A stretch of DNA of 64,000 nucleotides from Siphonodentalium dalli (taxonomy: Eukaryota; Mollusca; Scaphopoda; Gadilida; Siphonodentaliidae): positions 110,957,195 to 111,021,194 of the forward strand of contig CP136065.1 in the NCBI GenBank assembly GCA_032622095.1, read 5' to 3'. Positions 12,725-25,296 of this stretch are shown piece after piece. The notes beneath the pieces are model-generated. The model was not told the origin of the DNA, made no database searches, and saw nothing but the letters and a program-made list of their open reading frames with translations. Made by a program: the position numbers and the translations under genes. Each line of letters starts with the position of its first letter. The first letter of the stretch is position 1.

Positions 12725-12932
12725 ACATACAGCAATGACCTAAACATTCAACCCCTTAACCACAGCAGAACTGTGGGTAACTTTTCAGGATTTAGTCCGA
12801 AATATGACTTGTTGCCATTCATGAGAGCTTTCCGATGAATTTCCACAAGCCATATTTCCAACTGAATCCTGAAACTATACCTATAATTATGATGTGGTTA
12901 AGGGGTCGATTATTTAGGGCATTACTGTATGT
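12725..12932. repeat. Fold-back (MITE-like) element, ~208 bp
   Basis: The two halves are inverted repeats of about 90 bp. The left end starts ACATACAGCAATGACC and contains CCCCTTAACCACA, then TTTCAGGATTTAG. The right half contains the complements (CTGAATCCTGAAAC, TGTGGTTAAGGGG) and ends GCATTACTGTATGT. The inner arms carry indels. No target duplication was identified. Confidence 0.6.
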
Positions 12933-13640
12933 CGAGTTTGTTACACATTTGTCAAAGTTTGCATCAACAAAATTTAGGAATTGAATGTTAACTCTGAGTT
13001 GTTCCATAATAAATGTATTTCCCTTGTCATTTCAGGTGTTCATGCGGCATATGTACTGTGATGGATACTACAATGTACCTGTGAGTGCAGATGTTGCCAT
13101 GAGATTGAAAAGTTGAGACCAAGCTAAAGGAAGTGACAAAAGCGATTTCATAGGAAGGACACTTCAAGTGTATCACGGAGACTGTCCCCTTCAGGAGTGT
13201 GTGCCTGGACCCATGGCTACTTGAAGTTGCATGGTTAGGATACCAGCAACACTATAGTCATCTGTTTAATGGACCTCTGCACAACAAATACAGGCATATA
13301 GCATAGACAGTTTATTCGGTGGTGCTATGGCTACCATGGTTTGCATAACTGCAGACCTCTTCCATCGTGTGTTGTGAATGGCATCAGTAATTTCAGTATG
13401 CTTTCCCAAATGATGGTGGAAATTACAGGGGCTTTCGTTTGCCCGAGCTGGAGAAATGCATGAATAAATGAATGAAATCTTAATAGATTATTGTTACAAT
13501 GTATCTCCCTAATCTTCATCTCCCATATATGACTGAAAATAATTTCATTCATTTGATAACGTTTGACTCTGGAATGGCCAAATTGTTTGATATTTAACTT
13601 TGTTTTTTTATTTTCAAGTGACAAATTTCCCCCCACTTTT
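12933..13640. other. Non-coding stretch, nothing recognised
   Basis: No repeat landmark and no convincing exon. A minus-strand frame at 13331-13636 (101 codons) has no domain and no splice context. Confidence 0.45.
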
Positions 13641-13959
13641 CATAGTTTGATCCTGAAATTGCCAGAAAAATGTTCCAAGCGACATATTTTTGTAATCACA
13701 CAATTGATTATTTGATCCTGAAATGGCGAGAAAAATGACTTTTTAGATTTAAATTTGTTTTTATTTAATTTCATTCTTTCAAATGTCCAGGTCTGGATAG
13801 CTACCCACAACCCAGCACCTACATGACAAAAAATTGTCTCATGGTTTCATTGCTTATTTTGCTTTATAAATTCATGAAACGAAGATTCCAGAACATGATG
13901 TAGCCCCCCCCCCCCCCCAACCAGCGCCTACTTGAGAAAAATCATGGTTTTATTGCTTA
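13641..13959. repeat. Diverged satellite-like repeat, left of Helitron insertion
   Basis: Copies of the 11.6-12.5 kb repeat. They include the segment CATTGCTTATTTTGCTTTAT (13848-13867), which is an uninterrupted version of the Helitron target, and a 14-base C tract near 13905. The last bases before the Helitron read TTTTATTGCTTA. Confidence 0.6.
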
Positions 13960-15976
13960 CTAGCAGGGTTACCCGGCGTTGCCCAGGTTAATGCGATGTG
14001 AAACCGTCTGTATGCTGTGGATATTTGTTGGGAATAGAGAACACTCTTGTTCAAAGTGTTATACGTTTTCTCATACATTCAAATAGCATCACAAAACATG
14101 ACTGTTTTGAAAGGAAAAGACTCAATTTTGTTATAATATATATGCAATTCTCTGACGGTTCGGGGGTCTCTCAGTTTGCACGAATATATGTATCTCTTCA
14201 ATAGAATGATAATATACGTTTAATGCTTCTTCTATGTATCTCCTTTTCCTAGCTCATTGTGTGAATGTCCTGATTGCCGTTCCCATATAAATATGACAAT
14301 TAAGAATATATAATTGTTCAAGTGACTTATAAGTGGGTCACCATATATCGGAATTGTGAAATGTGAACGCCCAAATCTCCTTAAAATGATATGGGATGGC
14401 CTGGGTGACTATATATAACTTATGTGTGGATATCGGCGAATAGCAATCTTATCTATGATAGGGCATATCCGCTCGCCACCCGTGACGAAAACGACACCAA
14501 ATGTGACTTAATTCATGGTATATCATTAGATAAAAACATGAATGAATTTGTTGGAAATAAGTGCCAAATATATTTGTATCAGCTAGACACACAGAAAGAC
14601 AGACAGACAGCACAATTTGATTTATTGTATCATTTGAGAAGAAAGTGTCTGAATCTGATGGTAATTGGTACTAAAATATATATTGTATTAGTTTTCGGTG
14701 ACCCTCCCATCCCTATTTCCGACTCAAGCTGCACACACTAAGACTCATTAGAGATTAGAGATGCATATATATGAAATTGATGAAAATTGGCGAGTATACA
14801 AATTCGTATCAAATTGAAGGTCTCCATATCTCTCACCAATAGGGCACCAATTGGTTGTGTCTAAACCACACGATAAGATCACGGAGAAGAATATGTATCA
14901 ATCTGGTGGAAATGGGCACTAAACATATAGATATAATGTCCCACTCATCTCTATACACCACTTACTCGAATGGCCCCGCTTGTGGCATCCTTAAACCACA
15001 CAATTACACTCCTGATATCATGGAGATGATTGTTTATAAGTTTGGTGATAATCGGCGACTAAACAATGTTTTTTTAATTCAAATTTGGTGCCAATCCCTC
15101 CCTCCCCATCTCTCACCTAAACAGCACCACTATGCCGTCTTTAAATCACACGATCAGATTCCTCGTGGATAAGAACGTGTATCAATTTGGTGGAAATTGG
15201 CGCCAAAAAAATTGTGCATCAATTTTGATGCCCCTGTCCTTTCAATACACCCCTGACTCGAATGAGGCCACACTTGACAGATATAAGCCACACCATTAGA
15301 GTCCGCATACCATGGGGATGCTTTTGTATATGTGTGGTGGCAATCGGCGAGTAAACCAATTACATGTATTATCAAATTTAGTGCACACCCCCTCCCAATC
15401 TCTCATCCAAACGACAACAATTTGGCGATGTTAAATCGCACAATTATATTCCTTGTATCATGAAGAAGAATATATATCAATTTGGTGGAATTCGGCGCTA
15501 AATTTAGTTTTTATCAATTTTGGTGCCCCTCTTCCCTTTCGTGCAAATCTGACTCGAACGACGCCACTTTTGACATATTTAAACCACACCGTTGGATTCT
15601 TCATATCATGGGGATGATTATATGTAAGTTTCGTGGCAATCGGCGACAGAAAACAATTCTGCCCCTCCCCCTTCCGGACACCCCTGACGCGATCGGCGCG
15701 ACTTTTGGCATATTTAAAACACACCATTAGATTCCTTATATTATGGGGATGATTATATATAAGTTTCGTGGCAATCGCCGACAAATTTTTTTTCTGCCCC
15801 TCCCCCTTTTCTGCCCCTGACAACAACGGCGTCACTTTAGAAAAATTTAACCCCGACCACTATCTTTCTCGTAAAAAGTTACTCCTATTAGACCCCTTTC
15901 GCATCATCTAGATGGTCCCCTGTGATTTATATAGAACACAGACAGACAGACAGACATTCGCAAATATAGATATAGA
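13960..15976 (-). mobile_element. Non-autonomous Helitron, 2017 bp, with internal minisatellite
   Basis: On the minus strand it begins TCTATATCTATATTTGCG, followed by (GTCT)n around 15945-15958. It ends with a short GC-rich hairpin (CCTGG / CCGGG arms), about 10 bases, then CTAG at 13963-13960. Plus-strand flanks are A (13959) and T (15977), the A^T target typical of Helitrons, with no duplicated target. The interior from about 14850 to 15850 is a ~145-bp tandem repeat, about seven copies, each with an AAACCACACNATTA-like word (14866, 14993, 15142, 15286, 15432, 15581, 15716) and a TTTGGTGGAAAT-like word. There is no Rep or helicase ORF, so it must depend on an autonomous partner. Confidence 0.75.
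14850..15850. repeat. ~145-bp internal minisatellite of the Helitron
   Basis: Seven diverged copies spaced 127-149 bp. Each contains a hairpin-like CCCCTCCC / CTCTCAC block, a run close to AAACCACACGATTAGATTCC and a TTTGGTGGAAATCGGCG-like word. Open frames up to 125 codons on both strands follow from the repeat and show no domain. Confidence 0.7.
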
Positions 15977-16350
15977 TTTTGCTTTATATAGTCACGAAAC
16001 AATGAGAAATTAACTTCTTCCGAGAAAATGTTGTTTAAATCAGGGTTTGTGTGGGGGTAAGATGTCCAGGCTAGGAAGGGAAGAAGTCCAGGACCTACAT
16101 GACACAAAATCATCTTGGGGGTTTTATTGATTATTTTGCTTTATAGTCATGAAATGGCAAGAAATAGACTTCTCCTGAGAAGGTGATGTATGGAACTAAT
16201 CTGCATAAAATGACAAAATAATGACTTTTGTTCACTATTTTTAAAGCAAACGCTTTTTTATGGTCGTTATTGTTGTCACATTTTTGTATATTATAATAAA
16301 AAAGAATGAGTCGGAGGAAAATTGGAAAAAAAACTTGAACCCCATACAAT
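15977..16350. repeat. Diverged satellite-like repeat, right of Helitron insertion
   Basis: Continues the repeat broken by the Helitron: TTTTGCTTTATATAGTCACG at 15977 matches TTTTGCTTTATAGTCATGA at 16133 and TTTTGCTTTATAAATTCATG at 13857. The local period here is about 156 bp. Confidence 0.6.
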
Positions 16351-19300
16351 GCTGAGGATGCGGCCCATTTTGGGAGGGGCTGGTGTGTTTACCCTGAACA
16401 TAGATATTATATTATTTAGCGTAATAACACTCCAGTATTTACTTTTTCAACTCAACGAATGAAAGAAGCCATAGTAACTGTATAGATCTGTATTTCACTG
16501 TTTGATCATATTAAAATCATTTTCACAAAGATGATACATGCAGATACGTAGACAGCATAGCCACACAAGAAGCCCTTCTGATGGTTCAGCCATAAACGTA
16601 ATTCGTACTCTTCTTGTGGGACTTGAAAGCAGAAATCTGCGAAAGCGGTCACGTATCCCATGCATTTCATATCAACAATAGGTTGAAAGTTAATAAATTT
16701 CGAAGTTCCCGTGGACCTACATGTAGATCATGCCACGATTACCTACTCCAGCGGCACGGGAGTAGAGATTCATGGCATGATCTACTGTGGTCCTATTCTG
16801 ACAGTCACAGTGACACACGAACTTCGTCCAAATATGTACGAATTTACTCCGGAGCTGTTGGCCACGCGAATAATTCATGTCGTATTATTCAATATTTTAT
16901 TACACACATAAATCCATTCCGAATTCACGATTTCCAACGAAAACGAAACATGTTTGTGAACTAAAACAAACCACGCAGAAACCGATTTCGATAACACAAT
17001 GTCAACAGAATGCCGCAAGGTGATTTATGACGTCACGGGTCAAAAATAAATTACACCCAATATGTTCGTTTGCGTTCAGAGCTGTGCGCATGCCAGGGGG
17101 TTTCCTGGAATGCGAATCGGTTAATCTTGGGACGATTAATTTCGTTCTCAGAACGACTCTGTTGGTCCAATAAGCGGGGAAATGGGTAAAATATGAACTT
17201 CGCGACGGCGACTTTAAATTCCTTTTATTTCAGGTAGTTGCTGTGTCTTAGTGCACATATGCCTTAAGTTTTGTCTTATTTTCTATTTTCAGACAGTTTA
17301 TGTGTGCTACGTCCACATATGCCATTTCTGTTACACAATGTTATTCTTTTTGCCTAATATTTTTGCTTCCAATTAAAATAAAAATTAAAAAAAAAGAGAA
17401 ACATTCAAAAATTGAAGAAAAGATGGACCGTATTTTGGCCACTTTCGGTCCCACGGACAGTGATGAGTGGTCTTCATATCGCCCGTAACATCCGTCACTT
17501 TCTTCTCATGGCGATTACTATTAGGACCCTCCCGGTCTTGATAACTCGTTCGGCCCGCTGACTTGGACTGAGTCCGCCCTCTTTAAAAAAAGAAAAGAAA
17601 AACAAGTAGTTGTGCATCATATACAAACTCAGTTTTGGTTAAAATCAGACGCTCAAACAGCTGTCACATTACCGCCGCAATAAATAACTTCTACATGCAA
17701 TATGATGTCATGTGCACTGCACAAATAGTTTTAAGAATAACATATCGTTTGTTTTATTTTTATCCACCCTTCAAACTGGTGTTAACTTTTGTCTTAGAAA
17801 TATGTACTTCTATTCACCTTGCTGGGCATTATTGGTCAATTCTGGACTTGTACGCTGTTAGTATTTAAATTTTAAAAAATCGCCTGATTTATTGAATCGC
17901 TTTAGCGATAGATGTTATGATGGACTGACAAAAGTCCCTCGAAATTGGCAACTGCAGGCAATAAGCAATGCAGGCAATAAGCAATGCTGTGGGAAATAGT
18001 GATGTTCCGATTGTTGGAGTCGGTACCGACCATCAGCTGATAATAGCCCATCGGATTGCCCGCAGTTTTACCGATTACCAAAACCAAAAATATGTTATGG
18101 TATCTAAGCCCAATATGCATTTTTAATACACATACGCAATACAAACGTTGTACTGACCGTAGAAAAAAGTTGCAACAGTCTAAAAAGAAGCTATTAGCAT
18201 CGTCTAAACAGTCTGACATTATTATAGATAAGTATGGCAATACACCTACCGACACGCATTCGCATATGTAGTGTAATATGAAGTTACTTGCTCAATCGTG
18301 TGGACACAACAAGGCTCAAAGAAACCTGTAAACAGCTGACCTCATTACATTGTAGTTTCCTGTCGAGCACATGCCATAATAAGTTTTGTCAATAATTTGA
18401 AGCACACACTGAATGAATCAGTTATCGCGACCAAAACTATCTTCAATAACGACCAACATGAGGAGGCATTGCAAAATATCCAAAATGAGGGCTTTTATAA
18501 ATATAAACATTAACACAAATTTTAAAGGAATATACTTTGAAGACTCCAAAAACATTTAAAGGAACATATGGTATAGCTGAAGCAAGTCAGACGGTCAGTG
18601 ATGACAGCCTGCAAAACTCCTGTACTGTCTCTGTGGCTCGGTATACAGAACGTCTATATGACAGCAATTACTATTCGTCGATCTAATAATCATCGCCATT
18701 CCATAAATTGTCCCAACTTAAAAGTATTCAATCACTAGTCAAACACCTTTACACCACGTGTATGCACCGTTGCCCAGTAGTCACCACAGAGACGGCACAT
18801 TTGATCTCTTTGTCAAAACATCTACCGACATACATCAAAGGCAGCGCACAGCTGATGTCAGCATGCAATTTGTGTATACGGGAACAAACACTCCAGTTAA
18901 CATAAATCTATCCAACGGGAATTTCCATTATCGGAACATCACTAGTGGGAAACATCATGGCAATATTTGGAATCTAATTTGCCACATCATTAAATATGCC
19001 GTGGGAATTTTTTCCTAATTTCGAGGGTTGTGACAATTATACACAATGCTTGCTAGTAGTAAAGGGAAACCCACTTATTTTCTTTAGACTGTAACGCGGA
19101 GTTGTTCGAGTGTCTGGCTTTAATCAGAACTGATATAAACTCTTTAAATTTGGGTCATGTACTATGATGTAGTTAAATTAATATAGTTAAACTTGGAACA
19201 CTGGAAGTTGAAATTTGAATTGTTTTGTCTGTACATCTAGATTATTCCAAACAGAGACCAAATACAGAAATTGTCGCTGGAGGGCTAAATGCTCTTGCAA

Positions 19301-19380
19301 TACCCTCTGGTAAGAGTGATTTTTGCCACTGACTATTATAACCGATGGGAGAACTTTAGTTAGTATAACATTATTTACAA
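16351..19380. other. Non-coding or unresolved stretch
   Basis: No gene is supported. A 66-codon frame at 16711-16911 reads like protein (ITYSSGTGVEIHGMIYCG) but has no known motif. Its DNA contains an inverted repeat (TAGATCATGCCACGA at 16726 and TCATGGCATGATCTACTG at 16769), so it may be a fold-back element. The 17.3-17.6 kb part has an A-rich tract. Frames at 18.7-19.0 kb show nothing recognisable. Confidence 0.4.
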
Positions 19381-19381
19381 A

Positions 19382-20049
19382 ATGGTTCAAGTCGTGCCTA
19401 CATTTGTTCATATGGAACTAGAATATCTCAACATAGTAGAAACAGATAATAATTTTTCGTTAGCATACAACCTGGAGAGAACTCGGGACAAGATATTGCA
19501 CTTGGCCAAGTGCAAATTGACCAAATACAGCGCAGATAAAGAACTGATGGATAGGAAACCATTAAGTCTTGCGAAACATATTGGTTTAAAAAAAGAGCCA
19601 TACTCAGGTGACAATCGGCAGATGGAACCCAAGTTAGAACTTGACTGTTTTGAACTAGTAAACCCACAACCAATTTCTTCCATTCAGTTGAGACTCTCTA
19701 AACTTATCAGCCAGAAACAAAAAGTGGTTCGATGGACAGACATGCCAAAACATAATATGCCTTGTTTTATCAAAAACTATTGCTTGTATAATGTAACGTG
19801 AATAATGAATATGAAGAATTAATCAGTTTCCTTCGACGTAAACCAGCTAGTAGAATCGATAATTCTGTTTTGAGTCAAAGCTCGGCGCGTACATATTTAT
19901 ATTGCAGACGTTACGCCAGATCCAGTGGATATTTCATCAAGTTTTTTTCTTCTAAGAATCAATACATGATGCTACACATATTATTACAAAAAAGTGTCCC
20001 TCTCGAATGCGTTGGAACCGCCGTGAAAAATGATCATCAACAGGGTTAG
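19382..20049 (+). other. Two adjacent open frames, not recognised
   Basis: A 139-codon frame (19382-19801) is followed, with overlap, by an 83-codon frame (19798-20049) ending near a possible splice donor (AGG|GTTAGT). Both have ordinary protein composition, but neither has a motif I can assign. They lie just upstream of a family B transposase-like fragment on the same strand and could be part of that element's degenerate 5' region, or chance. Confidence 0.25.
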
Positions 20050-20656
20050 TGTTAACACGTTTGCATCTACTTTATAATCTCTCAGTAGTTTGTTCTTCTT
20101 GTTCCAGAAGAGAAGGATAAGACAACAGTTATGCTGGGTCAGTGAAAATTCAATTATTAAACGGACATGGCTCGTTCAAATCCCATACATAAATTGGAAA
20201 TTCATTTTGATATTGACCTATTTGGATAATGGGGAGAACAAGTCAATATTGTTGGGTTAAATTGGAGTGCAAACCACAGGCCCCTGGGGAAAATTACTAC
20301 AATACCAATATAGACTATATTGTAAAGGTTCCAATGATCGACTTTGGCTAAAACCACACAGACTTTCAAAACACTGATAAATTCTGGAAATCGATAATTG
20401 CAGCCATAATATCTCCAGGTGTGTCTTATTGGACGAATCGAAGTCGAGATGTCATTTCGGAAACTAGTCAAATCTAACAAATAAATCGGGTCTGGTATTT
20501 TCTCACAAAGTACTTCAGAGAAGCAAACAAATTTTATCATCCAGAGGTTCCGATGTTACTCATCATTTTGCATGTTCCGGCCAATGTCATCTTAACGAAA
20601 AGTACCTCAGGCAGACCATTGCCGCTGCCAAGCCGAGGATCCTGAAGATCAAGGGA

Positions 20657-21046
20657 TTGGGACTAACATACAAAAGTATGTTGTGGGTTGATTACTTGTG
20701 CTCTTCAAAGGACATCTACTCTCGTTGTTGGCGTGACACTGTACTAAATGTCTGGCGTGACACTACTAAATGTAAGGGAGGCAAACTCTTCCAATTGAAA
20801 TATAATTCTGTGAACAAAGTTGTTTTATGGTCGCAATGGGAATCTGATGACAAAGATCGTATAAGGAAAGTAGTCCATGAGGGCAATGAGGCGATACTTC
20901 TTGACATTATTATAGATTCATGGCCAAAGGTCGAGATCATGTCAGGGTTAACAGGATACAGGCAGAAGCATTTGAGGATCCAAAATTGGAAACCAAATGT
21001 TAGAATCGTTGAAGTAGATTTCGCTATGAATTTCAGCTGTGAATAA
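20657..21046 (+). pseudogene. Transposase-like family B, internal fragment (copy 1)
   Basis: A 129-codon frame. Its second half matches the middle of an unnamed protein family widespread in invertebrate genomes and seen more fully at 60.3-61.9 kb in this window. In order: VVLWSQWESDDKDR (compare VKWYQW in the 60-kb copy), about 50 residues of linker, then RIVEVDFAMNFSC, the counterpart of IVIQVDFAENISI in the 60-kb copy. The Asp of VDFA is conserved across copies and is a plausible first acidic catalytic residue (inference). The frame stops right after this motif, so the second acidic motif and C-terminus are missing. The Cys-rich segment usually found before the W-x-x-W patch is only partly recognisable. 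Confidence 0.6.
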
Positions 21047-21049
21047 CAG

Positions 21050-22572
21050 AACGAAATTCAGAATGAACTGTGGTCATGGTCAAGTATTATGTTACCGATG
21101 CAGTGTTCTGTTCTGTCACGGTTTATGTTAGACATATATGTTTTTTGCTGACTCCAAGAATAAAAACAAGGATACTGTCATAATATTTCTGATTAAATTG
21201 TATGATATGCTTAATTGTGATCATAATTTCGTAGATCAAGGGACGTAATGGTTAATGATGGCCCGAGCTCAGAGTTCAAAGATGGCTATACGATGAAAAC
21301 ACTTCACATCTTATCACAAAGATACTCTAAAGATTTTGAATAGCAATGTGTTGCTACATCGCATGGCAATTGGGACACATGCAAGTCACTAGTGAGACAG
21401 AACTGATGGGGCCTTAAAAAAAACCTTTGTTTCCGGCACCCCCCCCCCCCCGCTCGCCGAACCGCCCGCCGTAAACTTTTTACTTGCAAAAATTTTTTTA
21501 CTAACAAATTTCAAAAGCGACCCACAATTCGTGACTTCGCTTCTACGCAACACTTTGTAAAGGACCCCGATATATGTGACCGGAAAGTTTAATATCTGGG
21601 TATATTGAGACTCATTTCTTTTTGGTTGCTTCCTATATTTTTATTGCATGGGAAATTTGTATAGGTTTGGCACTATCGGAATAAAAAGTTGCACGTCATA
21701 AAAAAAGTCAACATCAATACTTTTTTTTTAATTTTCTATCAAGGAAGTAACATTATCTCACAGAATGCTGGCCTATATATCTCAAGATGTGAACAAAATT
21801 CTGAAACTGATGTTGGCATTTTTTTGTTACGAGTGAAATTTATCATGGTCAAAATAGCCCTTTGGTCACAGGTATGACTTGTATCTAAATAAAATAAATA
21901 GGCGATGGAAACATGTCCAGGATTTAGGCATATTGAGGTCAAATCTGACATCAATGTTGATTGATTTTCATCTCATTGTTGATTCTTTTAACACCAGTGC
22001 CCTGTACTTTGGGCCAAACAAAACAATTATTTGTTTCCGACTGTCAGATCTGATATCAAGAAATAACAGCTGTCAGACCCTAATTTTGGTTATAGCCATG
22101 TTGTTTGATGTATAAGGGTGGGGTTAATTAAATGGCCAGCGCCTCTAGCAAAATTCTGCCCAGATTTTCAATTTTACTAGGATATATACTGTTTGGGTTA
22201 AATCTGGCCAGTGCGCAGGGGAAGGTCTTCCCAAATTTTCAATTTCACTGGGATTACGGGTGGGGTGAATGATATCGCCAGCACCACTAGATCAGTTTTG
22301 CATTCTCAAAATCTCTTACTATCCATTTTTCTACTGACAGGTCACAGACATGAATATAGGCCTTGAACACTTAATCCTTTTTGGATGGAAGTTTGTCAGG
22401 GTGGACTGAGAAGATACGCTGGCTTCCAAAGACAAACCAGCTACATGTATGCGACAACCATCTGCATTCGACATCTTAATGTGCAAGGTCAAATGCTTTC
22501 CTAAGAAGAAAACATATACCAGGTATATATTTGATAGTGGGCATGATACTAAGGTTTTACATTTATTGTTGT
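21050..22572. other. Non-coding stretch, nothing recognised
   Basis: AT-rich sequence with a long C tract near 21430. Two tandem-like segments around 22110-22290 share the words AATTCTGCCCAGATTTTCAATTT and TCTTCCCAAATTTTCAATTT (a partial ~100-bp duplication). No exon or gene is supported. Confidence 0.4.
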
Positions 22573-22576
22573 TTAA

Positions 22577-23069
22577 AGGTACGGTTGGCCTTGGCGGTGG
22601 GTATCCTGTGAAAATATGTCCACCCGTCAAAAACCGCCACAAACAGAAAGAACATCAAAATGTAGACAGACTTTGTCCGTATACAAACAAGAAGTATTGC
22701 ATAACAGTATGTTATTGTCATATTTTTTACCATTGTTATGTAAAATAAAGCATAGAAAGTTACTTTTCTGGTGTTTGTTTATATTATGATGGTAAACATA
22801 AAGAGCGTTCTTTGTTTGTGAATTCCTTATATGGCACTAATACAGAGCGTTTATGCCATTTTTGTGTGATTAGCCAGTAGCATTGTGCTGTCTTCTGTAA
22901 CACAACCAGGTTCTTGCTTGGGTAAAATATAGTAGGTCTTTATGATAACATGCTGTTTACGCGATAGTCATGGTATATATGAACGAAACTGTATGCATTT
23001 TAATGTTTTTCTGTTTACGGTGATTGGAACAAATATGAATATTTTCGACAACTATGGCCTCACGTGCCT
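22577..23069 (+). mobile_element. TTAA-type MITE, 493 bp, copy 1
   Basis: Flanked by TTAA duplications at 22573-22576 and 23070-23073. The ends are imperfect inverted repeats: AGGTACGGTTGGCC at the left, and AGGCACGTGAGGCC as the complement of the right. The interior matches the inverted copy at 33544-34035 along its whole length, including GATTAGCCAGTAGCATTG and CCGTATACAAACAAG. No transposase is encoded. TTAA targets fit piggyBac or Kolobok superfamilies; AGG-type termini lean to Kolobok (inference). The frames at 22331-22748 lie partly inside it and are not genes. Confidence 0.8.
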
Positions 23070-23073
23070 TTAA

Positions 23074-23463
23074 ATATGACATTGAGTACATACATCTGCC
23101 CATCAACATTTATCTTCTCTGGAGCCACTGGGCTTATGTTTCGTATGGCTGGTCCTTAATATAATATATCCGTACATGATTGGCTCAGGCGACGTCACAT
23201 AACAGTCCATAAAAACAAACATCGACTGATGTTGTCGATAGAAAAACAACATTGACTGGACGTTACTGAAATAGAGCATAAGTGAGAACCATATTGACTG
23301 GATGTTTCCGTATAAAATAGCGTAGCGCTGAAGTGATTCGTCAAAATGTCGTCGCTGGTATAAACTGTTTTGTAACAGTTTAAAAAAATGGATTATCTCT
23401 TTAAATAATAAATTTGAAATAGTTGCGTGGGTACAAAATAATAAATATGAATTGAAGACCCCT
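23074..23463. other. Non-coding spacer; chance minus-strand frame
   Basis: A 123-codon minus-strand frame (23103-23474) covers this spacer. It has no domain and contains near-repeated words (GACTGGACGTT, GACTGGATGTT), so I do not call it a gene. Confidence 0.4.
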
Positions 23464-24909
23464 GCCAGGAACACTGTGTAGGAACTGTTACATCGGAAAT
23501 CGTTCTATCGCCGGTTTGTGATGGTTCTTGTCTGATTTGTTACGGTTCTTGCTGATCGAAATTATACATTTTCACGACTTTTTGACAGTTAAAACGCAAT
23601 TTTGAGGCATCTAGGTGATAATTCGATTAGTTATTTTCGATCCCATAACAATCTGTGGCACCAATGAGCGTGTTAATAACGAAACATTCATTGTGCGAGT
23701 CATAACAACGACAAGAACCGCGAATTTTGATTATTGTTTGGGTTCTCTCCTGATCGAGTCGGTTCTATCCCCATTAATCGTTCTATACGGGTAAAACTAT
23801 TGCTAATATTTGCCATGGTACATGGTTCAAACTGACAATTTTGTGAAAGTATACAAAGATAAACACAACAAACTATGCATTAAGTTGAAATTTGCACCAC
23901 TTGTCATCAATTTTGATGAATTACACTGCCTTCCTATGCTTATTCAATAACACGTGTTACGCCTATCAAAATTGACGAAGTCGCCAGCTAGTTTGAAAAA
24001 TAACGCACATTGTACGCCAAACATTGGCATGAGTCAATAGCCGGTTAATTGTAGTGAAATTTCATGGCACTGGAGCGTAGACTTCGGAAAGCGTGAGCGT
24101 AAACGGGATGTTAGAATTTTACAATCCACCAGTTGACCAGTGCCTGAGTTCTAACTTGACAGTTTAATGCACCCTAAGTTCCGAACAAGTCCATAATATG
24201 TCTTTAAATAAAATAAAATAAAACATTTGATGAAGTGAAAACAGTTTATTTATGTCACGTGCCTTTGACTTACTAGTATTCGCTCCGAACATGCAAAATC
24301 ACCCCTGGACAACTGACCTTGACTTGGTAGTCAGGCATCCTCAGGGATAATCCGTAAACAGGTAAATACCGGTACTAATACTAAACCTTTAACTTTGACT
24401 CAATCAGCCAATGGAAGTTTTACAAAATCATGTGACCATTATTTAAAAGAGAACAAGTGAAGTTGACCCCATAATTATGAAGATGACCCAATAAAAAGAT
24501 GACCCGACGTGAAGTCGGCCCCGATGATTAGATGGGCATTGAATTTTCCCAAATTTTCTTTCCAATATAATCTGATCATAGTCTAGTTATTTATCATTTA
24601 TACAGTGGCCTAATGTATTACGTTACAGTGCTGATAATTTTGGTGTAATGTTTTCGAATTTATATCAATAAAAAAAATAAAGAATGATTTAAAAAAACAT
24701 TCTGTCATTCATGGGGGGGGGGGGGAGTTCACATGGGTCAACTTTTCCCGATACAGATATCAAATTACTAATATACTTATGTCAGAAGGGAAAATACTCA
24801 AAACCAGCAATGGTACTAATATAATGAGTAGTAACTCATTTTACATCATTCATGGTGGATCACTCACTGCTTAGTATATATACATGTACCTAATTTGAGG
24901 TTATTAATG

Positions 24910-25296
24910 CTGAAATGGTCACTGTCACCCCCTTTCGTTCAGTTGGGTACCCAGCTTTTTTAAATTTCAGTTGGGTACCCAGCTTTTGTCAAATTTACAT
25001 TTGGGTACCCAGAGAGTGATTTAATTAGTGATTGCCATCAGTTGATTGCGAAAGTTGAACCTGTTAAATTTGTGTATACTTGTTTATATATGAATTATGA
25101 TGTATATTCATCGCGATGCTTCATACTAATAGCAGAGAAGAATTGTATACATAGGACATTTCAGATCGACTGCTCATAAAGCTGGGTACCAAACTGTAAT
25201 TTTTTGTAAAACCTGGGTACCCAACTAAATTTTTTTAAAATCTGGTACCCAACTGAACGAAAGGAGGAGACAATGACCATTTCTCCCGTCATGAAA
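24910..25296. repeat. Fold-back element with repeated GGGTACCC palindromes
   Basis: The left arm contains GAAATGGTCACTGTC, CTTTCGTTCAGTTGGGTACC and three copies of a (T)TGGGTACCCA word. The right arm (about 25182-25296) contains the complements: GGGTACCAA, CTGGGTACCCAACT, GGTACCCAACTGAACGAAAG, then GACAATGACCATTTC. Each arm is thus a small direct array of a KpnI palindrome and the arms are inverted to each other. It lies inside the 4.36-kb transposon. Confidence 0.75.

Noticed and set aside
19798-20049. Resemblance of QKSVPLECVGTAVKN to a telomerase RNA-binding motif
   Set aside because: Spacing is off by one residue, no RT motifs follow, and the next recognisable sequence is a family B transposase-like fragment.
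23103-23474. 123-codon minus-strand ORF next to the large transposon
   Set aside because: No domain, crosses the transposon boundary and target duplication, contains internal near-repeats.
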